Source of the DNA: Pseudomonas sp. MPC6
GTDB taxonomy: Bacteria; Pseudomonadota; Gammaproteobacteria; Pseudomonadales; Pseudomonadaceae
Direction of reading: 5' to 3'
Length of the DNA: 64,000 bases
NCBI RefSeq assembly: GCF_006094435.1
Contig: NZ_CP034783.1
Span: forward strand, 3,437,001 to 3,501,000
Shown: positions 19,377-29,660 of the stretch, one piece after another
Position numbering within the stretch: the stretch's first letter is position 1
Layout of the letters: each line of letters starts with the position of its first letter
Translations under genes and position numbers: made by a program
Notes under the pieces: model-generated
Told to the model about the DNA's origin: nothing
What the model saw: only the letters and a program-made list of their open reading frames with translations
The model's database searches: none

Positions 19377-22168
19377 ATCAAGCGCTCATCCAACCGTTGG
19401 GGGCCACCCTGCGACTGCAGTTTCATAAAGGCTTCACCCTGGACCAGGCGGTGCCGCTGGTCCCCTACTTCGCCAGCCTGGGCATCAGCCATATCTATGC
19501 TTCGCCACTGCTGAGCGCGCGTCCGGGCTCCATGCATGGCTACGACGTGGTGGACCCGACCACGGTCAACCCGGAGCTGGGCGGCGAAGCGGCATTGCGG
19601 CGCCTGGTCAGCGCCTTGCGCGAGCAACGGATGGGGCTGATCCTCGACATCGTGTCCAACCACATGGCGGTGGGCGGCGGCGACAATCCCTGGTGGCTGG
19701 ATTTGCTGGAATGGGGGCGCCTGAGTCCCTACGGCGAGTTCTTCGATATCCAGTGGCATTCTCCCGATCCGTTGATGGCAGGTCAGTTGCTGCTGCCCTT
19801 CCTCGGCAGCGATTACGGGGTCGCCCTGCAGGACGGCACCCTGCCCTTGCGTTTCGATGCAGGGCACGGCGCATTTCATGTCGAGCACTATGAGCATCAC
19901 TTCCCGATCTGCCCGACGAGCTACGGCGAGCTGCTCAAGGCCGATGACGCGCTGAATGCCGATCAGGCCGCGCAACTCAAATCCCTGGCAGACCGCTTCA
20001 GTGCCTTGAGTTACCAGATGGACGCGCACAGCCTGGCGATCCCGCTCAAGGCCGAGCTGCGCGAACTCGCCGCTGACCCGGCCATTGCGCAAGCGATCCA
20101 GCGCAACCTGGACGCTTATGATTCACTGACGCGCGAGGGGTTCGAGCGTCTGCACGACTTGCTCGAGCGCCAAAGCTATCGCCTGGCCAGCTGGCGCACC
20201 GCGGCGGACGATATCAATTGGCGGCGCTTTTTCGATGTCAACGAACTCGGCGGCCTGCGGGTCGAGCGGCCGGCCGTGTTCGAAGAAACCCACGCCAAGA
20301 TCTTCGAGCTGGTGGCCGAGGGCCTGGTCGACGGTCTGCGCATCGATCACATCGATGGCCTGGCCGACCCCCGTGGTTATTGCCGCAAATTGCGGCGCCG
20401 GGTCGACAGCCTGTCTCCGCAGCGGCACCTGCCGATTTTCGTCGAGAAGATCCTCGGCGAAGGTGAAACCCTGCACCGCGACTGGTCCGTCGACGGCACC
20501 ACCGGTTATGAATTCATGAACCAGTTGTCGCTGTTGCAACACGACCCGGAAGGCGCCCAGACCCTGGGCAAGCTCTGGAGCCGATACAGCGAACGGCCCG
20601 CCGATTTTCGCCAGGAGGCGCAACTGGCCCGCCAGCAAATCCTCAACGGCTCCCTCGCCGGCGATTTCGAGAGTGTCGCCCAGGCGTTGCTGCAAGTCGC
20701 CCGTGACGACCTGATGACCCGCGACCTGACCCTCGGCGCAATCCGGCGAGCGTTGCAGGAACTGATCGTGCACTTCCCCGTGTATCGCACCTATATCAGC
20801 CCCCGCGGCCGCAGCGCCGAAGACGATGTGTTTTTCCAGCAGGCCATGGACGGCGCCCGGCAATCGCTCAGCGAGGCCGATTGGCCGGTGCTCGATTGCC
20901 TGGCCCGCTGGCTCGGCGGTGAACCGTGGCGCAAACGCCCGGCGGGTCGCCAGCGCAAGATGCTCAAGCACGCCTGCGTGCGCTTCCAGCAGCTGACCTC
21001 GCCGGCCGCGGCCAAAGCCGTGGAAGACACCGCGTTTTATCGCTCGGCGGTGTTGCTGTCGCGTAATGACGTGGGGTTCAGCACCGAACAGTTCAGTGCG
21101 CCGGTCGCCGATTTCCACGCGGTGTGTGCCAGCCGACTCGAAGCGTTTCCCGATAACCTGCTGGCCACCGCCACCCACGACCACAAACGCGGCGAAGACA
21201 CCCGGGCGCGGTTGGCGGTGCTGAGTGAACGCAGTGCCTGGTACGCCGAGCAAGTGCCGCTCTGGCAAGCCCTGGCCCGACCGCTGCGCGATGACGACCA
21301 GATGCCATCGACCGGCGACGAGTTGATTCTGTATCAGGCGATCCTCGGCAGCTGGCCGCTCGACCTGCGCAGCGAAGATCCAATCGCGATCGAGGCGTAC
21401 ACTCAACGCCTCTGGCAATGGCAACAGAAAGCCTTGCGCGAAGCAAAGTTGCAAAGCAGCTGGAGCGCACCCAACGACGCTTACGAACAGGCGATGCAGC
21501 AATTCCTGCAACGACTGATGCTCAGTCCTGAAGGTGAACTGTTGCGCGCCGCACTGGGCAAGGCGGTCAATACCCTCGCCGCCCCCGGCGCCCTCAACGG
21601 ATTGGCGCAAACCTTGCTACGCATGACCGTGCCGGGCATACCGGATCTTTATCAGGGCAACGAGTACTGGGATTTCACCCTGGTGGACCCGGATAACCGG
21701 CGGCCGGTGGATTACGCTGATCGGCAACAGGCCTTGCACGCAGAACCGGGTTTACCCGAGCTGCTGACCACCTGGCGTGACGGGCGCATCAAGCAAAGCC
21801 TTATCGCCCAGGCGTTGAACCTGCGGGCCGAGCACGCCGAGCTGTTTCGGCGCGGGGCGTATCAAGCCCTGGAAGTGGTCGGCAGCCAGGCGCACCGGGT
21901 GCTGGCGTTTGCCCGCTCCGGGGAAGGAAAACGGGCGCTCGTGATTGTGCCGATACGCTGCGCCGAACTGCTGAAAAACACCGCCGAACCGCGGATCGAT
22001 GCGCGGCTGTGGGGCGATACCCGGGTCAAATTACCGTTCGCCTCCTCTGACATACATTTGAAGGGACTTTTTTCAGCCACCGCAGTCACAACCCAAGGGG
22101 AGCTGATGATCAGCGCTGCGCTGGGGGACTTCCCGGTCAATCTCTTTATCCAAACTACCGACACTTGA
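19373..22168 (+). CDS. treY: Malto-oligosyltrehalose synthase TreY
   Basis: A 931-residue GH13 enzyme, in the size range of TreY. It begins with the characteristic T-L-R-L-Q-F-H-K-G-F-T-L-D-Q-A segment and contains I-S-H-I-Y-A-S-P-L, D-I-V-S-N-H-M-A-V, V-D-G-L-R-I-D-H-I-D-G-L-A-D-P near residue 320, F-V-E-K-I-L-G-E-G-E near 358 and A-T-A-T-H-D-H-K-R-G-E-D-T-R near 600. It isomerises the reducing-end alpha-1,4 bond of maltodextrin to alpha,alpha-1,1, giving the TreZ substrate. The ATG overlaps the malQ stop. Confidence 0.93.
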   Translation: MNQALIQPLGATLRLQFHKGFTLDQAVPLVPYFASLGISHIYASPLLSARPGSMHGYDVVDPTTVNPELGGEAALRRLVSALREQRMGLILDIVSNHMAVGGGDNPWWLDLLEWGRLSPYGEFFDIQWHSPDPLMAGQLLLPFLGSDYGVALQDGTLPLRFDAGHGAFHVEHYEHHFPICPTSYGELLKADDALNADQAAQLKSLADRFSALSYQMDAHSLAIPLKAELRELAADPAIAQAIQRNLDAYDSLTREGFERLHDLLERQSYRLASWRTAADDINWRRFFDVNELGGLRVERPAVFEETHAKIFELVAEGLVDGLRIDHIDGLADPRGYCRKLRRRVDSLSPQRHLPIFVEKILGEGETLHRDWSVDGTTGYEFMNQLSLLQHDPEGAQTLGKLWSRYSERPADFRQEAQLARQQILNGSLAGDFESVAQALLQVARDDLMTRDLTLGAIRRALQELIVHFPVYRTYISPRGRSAEDDVFFQQAMDGARQSLSEADWPVLDCLARWLGGEPWRKRPAGRQRKMLKHACVRFQQLTSPAAAKAVEDTAFYRSAVLLSRNDVGFSTEQFSAPVADFHAVCASRLEAFPDNLLATATHDHKRGEDTRARLAVLSERSAWYAEQVPLWQALARPLRDDDQMPSTGDELILYQAILGSWPLDLRSEDPIAIEAYTQRLWQWQQKALREAKLQSSWSAPNDAYEQAMQQFLQRLMLSPEGELLRAALGKAVNTLAAPGALNGLAQTLLRMTVPGIPDLYQGNEYWDFTLVDPDNRRPVDYADRQQALHAEPGLPELLTTWRDGRIKQSLIAQALNLRAEHAELFRRGAYQALEVVGSQAHRVLAFARSGEGKRALVIVPIRCAELLKNTAEPRIDARLWGDTRVKLPFASSDIHLKGLFSATAVTTQGELMISAALGDFPVNLFIQTTDT

Positions 22169-22189
22169 GTGCAGTTCAGGAGCATAGCG

Positions 22190-22543
22190 ATGAGTACCGA
22201 AGATAAACGCATCCGCGAGTTCGCCTATCAGATCTGGGAATCTGAAGGCAAGCCCGAAGGCCAGGAAGCCCGTCACTGGGAAATGGCCCGCAAACTGGCA
22301 GAAGCTGAAGCCCTGTCCCCGAACAAGTCGTCAAAAGGGGCCGGCAGTAAAGTGGCCGCGACCAAGACCGCGCCGAAAAAGCCCGACGGCAAGCTGATCA
22401 ATGACAAGTCGCTCGACGGCAAGGGCGCCGAACCGAAAACCAAGGCCAAGGCCAAGCCGGCCGCGGCATCATCGGTGGTCCCGCCTGGCGAAAAAGCCGC
22501 CGTGAAGAAGCCTCGAACCGCGCGTAAACCGCCCGCGGTCTAA
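22190..22543 (+). CDS. DUF2934 small basic protein of the glucan operon
   Basis: A 117-residue protein. The first 45 residues form the DUF2934 pattern: I-R-E-F-A-Y-Q-I-W-E-S-E-G-K-P-E-G followed by H-W-E-M-A-R-K-L-A-E-A-E. The rest is a low-complexity tail rich in Lys, Ala and Pro, probably disordered and possibly nucleic-acid- or glucan-binding. Function is unknown. It lies 21 bases after treY, with CAGGAG before the ATG, and before glgX. The same position in the P. aeruginosa cluster is held by a small hypothetical gene (PA2161 as I recall), so the association with trehalose and glucan metabolism looks conserved. Confidence 0.8.
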   Translation: MSTEDKRIREFAYQIWESEGKPEGQEARHWEMARKLAEAEALSPNKSSKGAGSKVAATKTAPKKPDGKLINDKSLDGKGAEPKTKAKAKPAAASSVVPPGEKAAVKKPRTARKPPAV

Positions 22544-22576
22544 CGCTCCTTACTGGTCCTGAATGATTGAATGCGT

Positions 22577-22610
22577 GGCGAGCCCCCTCGCCACCGAGGG
22601 TTCGCTCGCC
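22577..22610 (+). other. Hairpin between DUF2934 gene and glgX
   Basis: Outer arms GGCGAGC (22577-22583) and GCTCGCC (22604-22610) enclose a second stem CCTCG/CGAGG, giving a nested stem-loop in the 116-base gap before glgX. There is no T-tract after it, so it is more likely an mRNA-processing or stability element than an intrinsic terminator. Confidence 0.45.
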
Positions 22611-22659
22611 CTCGAAAAACGCCTGAGCCAAGAATTGTCCCCCCTTTGCAGGAGCATGT

Positions 22660-24822
<2,163 letters not shown>

Positions 24823-24823
24823 A

Positions 24824-25813
24824 ATGGACCTCCAGGGGTTTCTGCATCGCCAGTCACCGGACTACGCTGACACTCAAGCGCTAGGCCGGTGCCTGCGTGC
24901 GCTGGTGGAGGCGGGTCTCGATCAGCTGCCGCTGCCCGGCAGTGGCCGGACCCTGGAGCGTTTCCAGGCGCTGGCCGAGGTCGGCGGGCATGACCTGGGG
25001 TTGTGCAAGTTGTACGAGGGCCATACTGATGCGCTGGCGATCATCCAGCAACTCGGGGGTTCGCCAGCACCGGGCGGTACGTGGGGCATGTGGGCCGCCG
25101 AACCGCCCCAGGCGCGGGTACACGTCAGCTCGCACGGCCGAGCGGTTGCACTGAACGGACGCAAGGCCTGGTGTTCGGGGGCGGCGGTGTTGAGCCACGG
25201 TTTGCTGACGGCCTGGGACGAGCAGGATCGCCAGCAACTGGTGGCGGTGGCGCTGGATCAACCCGGTGTGAGCATCACCGATCAAGGCTGGCACGCCGTC
25301 GGCATGGGCGCGAGCGGCAGCGTGGACGTGCTGTTCGACGGCGTTCGGGCGCATGTCATCGGCGATCCCGGCGACTATCTGCAACGTCCCGGCTTCTGGC
25401 AAGGCGGGATCGGCATTGCCGCCTGTTGGTACGGCGCCGCCCAAAGCATTGCCGAACGTCTGCGCAGTCACTGCGCCCACCGCGAAGAACCCCATGCCCT
25501 CGCCCACCTCGGCGCCGTCGACAGCGCATTACAGGCCGCTGCCGACGTGCTGCGCAGCAGTGCCCGGAGCATCGATGTCGCACCACTGGACAACGCCGAG
25601 CTGCTGGCCCGTCGCGTGCGCGCTGTGGTCGAACATAGCGCCGAGCAGGTCATCCTTCATGTCGGCCACGCCCTGGGCGCAGGTCCCTATTGCAAGGATC
25701 GACAATTCGCCCGGCTGATCGCCGACCTGCCGGTGTTCCTGCGGCAAAGCCACGCCGAACGAGACCTTGCCGCGTTGGGTCGACAGGTCATCAACGGAAC
25801 ATGGAGCCTATGA
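24824..25813 (+). CDS. Acyl-CoA-dehydrogenase-fold protein, atypical, first gene of a PIG-L/NodS module
   Basis: A 329-residue protein with the overall layout of an acyl-CoA dehydrogenase: helical N-terminus, beta-middle with V-A-L-N-G-R-K-A-W-C-S-G-A near residue 110, and helical C-terminus with H-V-G-H-A-L-G-A-G-P. It is about 50 residues shorter than usual, and I find no Y-E-G-T/S-like motif carrying the catalytic glutamate; the equivalent stretch reads F-L-R-Q-S-H-A-E-R-D-L. It may be a monooxygenase, dehydratase or other flavoenzyme rather than a dehydrogenase. The ATG is two bases after the glgX stop and its own stop overlaps the PIG-L ATG. Reaction unknown. Confidence 0.72.
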   Translation: MDLQGFLHRQSPDYADTQALGRCLRALVEAGLDQLPLPGSGRTLERFQALAEVGGHDLGLCKLYEGHTDALAIIQQLGGSPAPGGTWGMWAAEPPQARVHVSSHGRAVALNGRKAWCSGAAVLSHGLLTAWDEQDRQQLVAVALDQPGVSITDQGWHAVGMGASGSVDVLFDGVRAHVIGDPGDYLQRPGFWQGGIGIAACWYGAAQSIAERLRSHCAHREEPHALAHLGAVDSALQAAADVLRSSARSIDVAPLDNAELLARRVRAVVEHSAEQVILHVGHALGAGPYCKDRQFARLIADLPVFLRQSHAERDLAALGRQVINGTWSL

Positions 25814-26568
25814 AAACCAATCCAATCGTCGGCCAGGGTACGCCGCTGCACCTGTGGCAAACGTCCAGCCAGCTGGCGCAGCTACCGGTGATCGACATCC
25901 TGACGCTGGTGCCGCAAGGGTCCCGGGCCGTCATTATCGCACCCCATCCCGACGATGAAGTGCTGGGTTGCGGCGGCTTCCTGCAACTGCTCGCCGCGGC
26001 GAACCGTGCACTGCAGTTGATCTCGGTCACCGATGGCAGCGCCAGCCACCCGGGGTCCCGGCGCTGGCCGGTGGAACGGCTGAGTGCGGTCCGCCCGCAG
26101 GAGTCCGCCGAAGCCCTGCGCCGCCTCGGCCTGCCGCTGCACAGTCTGAAATGGTTGCGCGGCGGGTTCGCCGACAGTCGGGTAGCGGCGCGGGAAACCG
26201 AGTTGAGCGAGTTCATCGAACGCCACCTGTGCGCCAACGATGTGGTGTTCACCACCTGGCGTGAAGACGGTCATTGCGACCACGAGGCCGTGGGTCGTGC
26301 CAGCGTTGACGCGGCCCGGCGCGTGGGGGCAACCGTGCACGAACTGCCCGTCTGGACCTGGCATTGGGCAACCCCCGATGACAGTGGCGTGCCGTGGCAC
26401 CGGGCGCGAAAAGTCTTGCTCACGCCGCATCAGGTGGCGCGCAAGCGGCATGCCGTGCACGCTTTCGCCAGCCAGTTGGAAGGCGACCCGCGCATCGGCT
26501 TGCCGCCGGTCCTGGCGCCCTATGTGCTGGATCGTTTGCTGCAACCCTTCGAAGTGGTGTTTCTATGA
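25810..26568 (+). CDS. PIG-L/LmbE family N-deacetylase
   Basis: A 252-residue zinc deacetylase of the PIG-L/LmbE family. The metal and base motif H-P-D-D-E is at residues 46-50 and the second motif H-C-D-H at 155-158, so both ligands and catalytic residues known from MshB are present. Such enzymes remove acetyl groups from N-acetylglucosaminyl compounds, but the substrate here is unknown. The ATG at 25810 overlaps the previous stop (an ATG at 25801 in the same frame is possible), and its stop overlaps the NodS-like methyltransferase ATG. This coupling suggests deacetylation followed by N-methylation of one amino-sugar substrate. Confidence 0.86.
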   Translation: MKTNPIVGQGTPLHLWQTSSQLAQLPVIDILTLVPQGSRAVIIAPHPDDEVLGCGGFLQLLAAANRALQLISVTDGSASHPGSRRWPVERLSAVRPQESAEALRRLGLPLHSLKWLRGGFADSRVAARETELSEFIERHLCANDVVFTTWREDGHCDHEAVGRASVDAARRVGATVHELPVWTWHWATPDDSGVPWHRARKVLLTPHQVARKRHAVHAFASQLEGDPRIGLPPVLAPYVLDRLLQPFEVVFL

Positions 26569-27164
26569 GCGTCGAGGATCGCTACTTCGACGGCTTGTTC
26601 GCGGGTAATGACGATCCCTGGGCGTTCCGTGATCGTTGGTACGAGCAGCGCAAACGCGCCATCACCCTGGCCGCGCTGCCCCGCCCACGTTATCGCGCCA
26701 TCTTCGAGCCGGGGTGCGCCAATGGCGAACTGAGCGCAGACCTGGCCACCCGCTGCGACCGCCTGTTGTGTTGCGACACCGCCGCCGCCGCGGTGACACT
26801 GGCGCGCACGCGCCTGAGCCTGTTCGATCATGCCGAAGTCCGTCAGAGCCGCCTGCCGGGCGACTGGCCGAACGAACAGTTCGACCTGATCGTGCTCAGC
26901 GAAGTCGGCTACTACCTCGACGCCCCGGACCTCAAGCAACTGATTGAACGAGCCGCACAATCGCTGACCGCCGACGGCCAACTCCTGGCCTGTCACTGGC
27001 GCCCGCCGATCGATGGCTGTCCGCTCAATGCCCGACTCGTCCATGACCTGCTCCACGCGCATTTGCATTTGCCGCGTCTGGTCCTGCATCAGGAGGCCGA
27101 TTTCCTGTTGGAGCTGTGGAGCCGCGAACCCCGTTCAGTGGCGGCCCTGGAAGGCTTGCGCTGA
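26565..27164 (+). CDS. NodS-like SAM-dependent N-methyltransferase
   Basis: A 199-residue class I methyltransferase. It shows the NodS-family pattern Y-F-D-G-L-F near the start, D-P-W-x-F-R-D-R-W-Y-E-Q-R-K near residue 20, F-E-P-G-C-A-N-G-E-L-S as SAM motif I near residue 48, D-L-I-V-L-S-E-V-G-Y-Y-L-D near 110 and C-H-W-R-P-P near 145. NodS N-methylates the glucosamine exposed by NodB in rhizobial Nod factor. By analogy this enzyme may methylate the amine freed by the upstream PIG-L deacetylase, with which it shares an ATGA overlap. It is the last gene of the tight part of the module. Confidence 0.83.
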   Translation: MSVEDRYFDGLFAGNDDPWAFRDRWYEQRKRAITLAALPRPRYRAIFEPGCANGELSADLATRCDRLLCCDTAAAAVTLARTRLSLFDHAEVRQSRLPGDWPNEQFDLIVLSEVGYYLDAPDLKQLIERAAQSLTADGQLLACHWRPPIDGCPLNARLVHDLLHAHLHLPRLVLHQEADFLLELWSREPRSVAALEGLR

Positions 27165-27288
27165 TGGGCGATTTTCCCATTCCATAGGACATCGACGCGA
27201 CGAATGGCCGGACATGAGCAATACTCAGCTCTCGGCAATCCAAGGTTTGGAGCGCTGCACATTGCAACCAGACAAGGACGTAGCCCCG

Positions 27289-28047
27289 ATGAAACCTGTT
27301 TCCATCGATGAAAGCAGCCAGCCCGCACAGATCTGGAACAGCGCCCCTCAGCTGGACACCATCCCTGTCATCAACACCGAAACCCTGGTTCCCCCCGGCG
27401 CGCGTGCCGTGGTGATCGCAGCGCATCCCGGCGATGAAGTCGTGACCTGCGGCGGCTTGTTGCAGCTGCTCAGCAACTTGGGGCATCCCCTGCAGTTGAT
27501 TTCGATGAGCGGCGGCAGCGCCAGCCATCCGGGGTCGCTGCAGTGGTCGGAGAAACGCCTGAGTGTGTTTCGCCGCCAGGAAAGCGTCGAAGCCTTGCGC
27601 CGGCTGGGGTTACCGATGCACAGCCTGAAGTGGATTCGCGGCGGCTTTACCGACAACGCCCTGGCCGGGCGCGAGCTTCAATTGACTCAATTCATTGCCC
27701 GTTACTTGCGGCCCGGTGATGTGGTGTTCAGCATCTGGGGCGAGGACGGCAATGATGACCATGGGGCGGTTGGCCGGGCCAGCGCCAAGGCTGCCGCCAT
27801 GATCGGCGCGACGTTTCATGAAGTACCGCTGCGGGCCTGGCACTGGCCGACCCGCGATCGCGCAATGATTCCCTGGCACCGCGCGCGCAAGATCCGGCTC
27901 GACACCTGGACCGTCGCGCGCAAAAGCCACGCCACCCATGCTTACGCCAGCCAGCTCGACGGTGAACCCGCCATCGGCCTCGCCCCGCTGCTACCCCGGG
28001 CACTGCTGGAGCGGATTCGCCTGCCCTATGAAATCGTCTTTGTCTGA
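27289..28047 (+). CDS. PIG-L/LmbE paralogue with altered active site
   Basis: A 252-residue protein of exactly the same length as the PIG-L at 25810-26568 and similar throughout (T-L-V-P-x-G-x-R-A-V, G-G-F-x-D-N/S, A-W-H-W-P/A-T). The first motif is H-P-G-D-E at 46-50: the Asp that acts as general base in this family is Gly. The second motif is N-D-D-H at 155-158: the first His is Asn. The zinc ligands His46, Asp49 and His158 remain. It may bind but not hydrolyse substrate. I start it at 27289 behind AAGGA; an in-frame ATG at 27214 would add 25 residues. It is 124 bases from the methyltransferase gene, so less tightly linked. Confidence 0.8.
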   Translation: MKPVSIDESSQPAQIWNSAPQLDTIPVINTETLVPPGARAVVIAAHPGDEVVTCGGLLQLLSNLGHPLQLISMSGGSASHPGSLQWSEKRLSVFRRQESVEALRRLGLPMHSLKWIRGGFTDNALAGRELQLTQFIARYLRPGDVVFSIWGEDGNDDHGAVGRASAKAAAMIGATFHEVPLRAWHWPTRDRAMIPWHRARKIRLDTWTVARKSHATHAYASQLDGEPAIGLAPLLPRALLERIRLPYEIVFV

Positions 28048-28063
28048 ACCACCCCAATCCAGA

Positions 28064-29555
28064 TGTAGGAGCTGGCTTGCCAGCGAAGACGGCCTCGAGC
28101 CTTGCAGTACCCATGAGGACGCCTTCGCCAGCAAGCCGGCTCCTACAGGATTCGGCGTTGACCACAATCCACCTGTACACCGGTGATCCCTTGTAGGAGC
28201 TGGCTTGCCAGCGAAGACGGCCTCGAGCCTTGCAGTGCCCATGAAGACGCCTTCGCCAGCAAGCCGGCTCCTACAGGATTCGGCGTTGACCACAATCCAC
28301 CTGTACACCGGTGATCCCTTGTAGGAGCTGGCTTGCCAGCGAAGACGGCCTCGAGCCTTGCAGTGCCCATGAAGACGCCTTCGCCAGCAAGCCGGCTCCT
28401 ACAGGATTCGGCGTTGACCACAATCCACCTGTACACCGGTGATCCCTTGTAGGAGCTGGCTTGCCAGCGAAGGCAGCCTCGAGCCTTGCAGTACCCATGA
28501 AGACGCCTTCGCCAGCAAGCTGGCTCCTACAGGATTCGGCGTTGACCACAATCCACCTGTACACCGGTGATCCCTTGTAGGAGCTGGCTTGCCAGCGAAG
28601 ACGGCCTCGAGCCTTGCAGTACCCATGAAGACGCCTTCGCCAGCAAGCTGGCTCCTACAGGATTCGGCGTTGACCACAATCCACCTGTACACCGGTGATC
28701 CCTTGTAGGAGCTGGCTTGCCAGCGAAGACGGCCTCGAGCCTTGCAGTGCCCATGAAGACGCCTTCGCCAGCAAGCCGGCTCCTACAGGATTCGGCGTTG
28801 ACCACAATCCACCTGTACACCGGTGATCCCTTGTAGGAGCTGGCTTGCCAGCGAAGACGGCCTCGAGCCTTGCAGTGCCCATGAAGACGCCTTCGCCAGC
28901 AAGCCGGCTCCTACAGGATTCGGCGTTGACCACAATCCACCTGTACACCGGTGATCCCTTGTAGGAGCTGGCTTGCCAGCGAAGGCAGCCTCGAGCCTTG
29001 CAGTACCCATGAAGACGCCTTCGCCAGCAAGCTGGCTCCTACAGGATTCGGCGTTGACCACAATCCACCTGTACACCGGTGATCCCTTGTAGGAGCTGGC
29101 TTGCCAGCGAAGACGGCCTCGAGCCTTGCAGTACCCATGAAGACGCCTTCGCCAGCAAGCTGGCTCCTACAGGATTCGGCGTTGACCACAATCCACCTGT
29201 ACACCGGTGATCCCTTGTAGGAGCTGGCTTGCCAGCGAAGACGGCCTCGAGCCTTGCAGTGCCCATGAAGACGCCTTCGCCAGCAAGCCGGCTCCTACAG
29301 GATTCGGCGTTGACCACAATCCACCTGTACACCGGTGATCCCTTGTAGGAGCTGGCTTGCCAGCGAAGACGGCCTCGAGCCTTGCAGTGCCCATGAAGAC
29401 GCCTTCGCCAGCAAGCCGGCTCCTACAGGATTCGGCGTTGACCACAATCCACCTGTACACCGGTGATCCCTTGTAGGAGCTGGCTTGCCAGCGAAGGCAG
29501 CCTCGAGCCTTGCAGTGCCCATGAAGACGCCTTCGCCAGCAAGCCGGCTCCTACG
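28064..29555. repeat. Twelve-unit tandem REP-pair (REPIN) array, 128-bp period
   Basis: Twelve head-to-tail units start at 28064 and then every 128 bases to 29472. Each unit has GTAGGAGCTGGCTTGCCAGC, a spacer with CTCGAGCCTTGCAGT, an opposed REP ending GGCTCCTACAGG, and a second spacer with GTTGACCACAATCCACC. The last unit stops after its second REP at about 29555. Units differ at a few sites, and the variants recur with a period of four units (512 bp). Open frames inside the array are a by-product of the repeat. It separates the PIG-L module from the endonuclease-fold gene. Confidence 0.97.
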
Positions 29556-29660
29556 GGGTTCGGATTTTAGCCATGAAACCAACGTCACGGCGAATTCCGC
29601 TGAACTGCCCGCCCCCGCATCAGTCGCATGCATAAGCAGCCCGAAATCAGAGGAGTGACC

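Noticed and set aside
28064..29555. CRISPR array
   Set aside because: The 128-bp units are nearly identical over their whole length, so there are no unique spacers, and no cas genes are present. The unit contains inverted REP elements.
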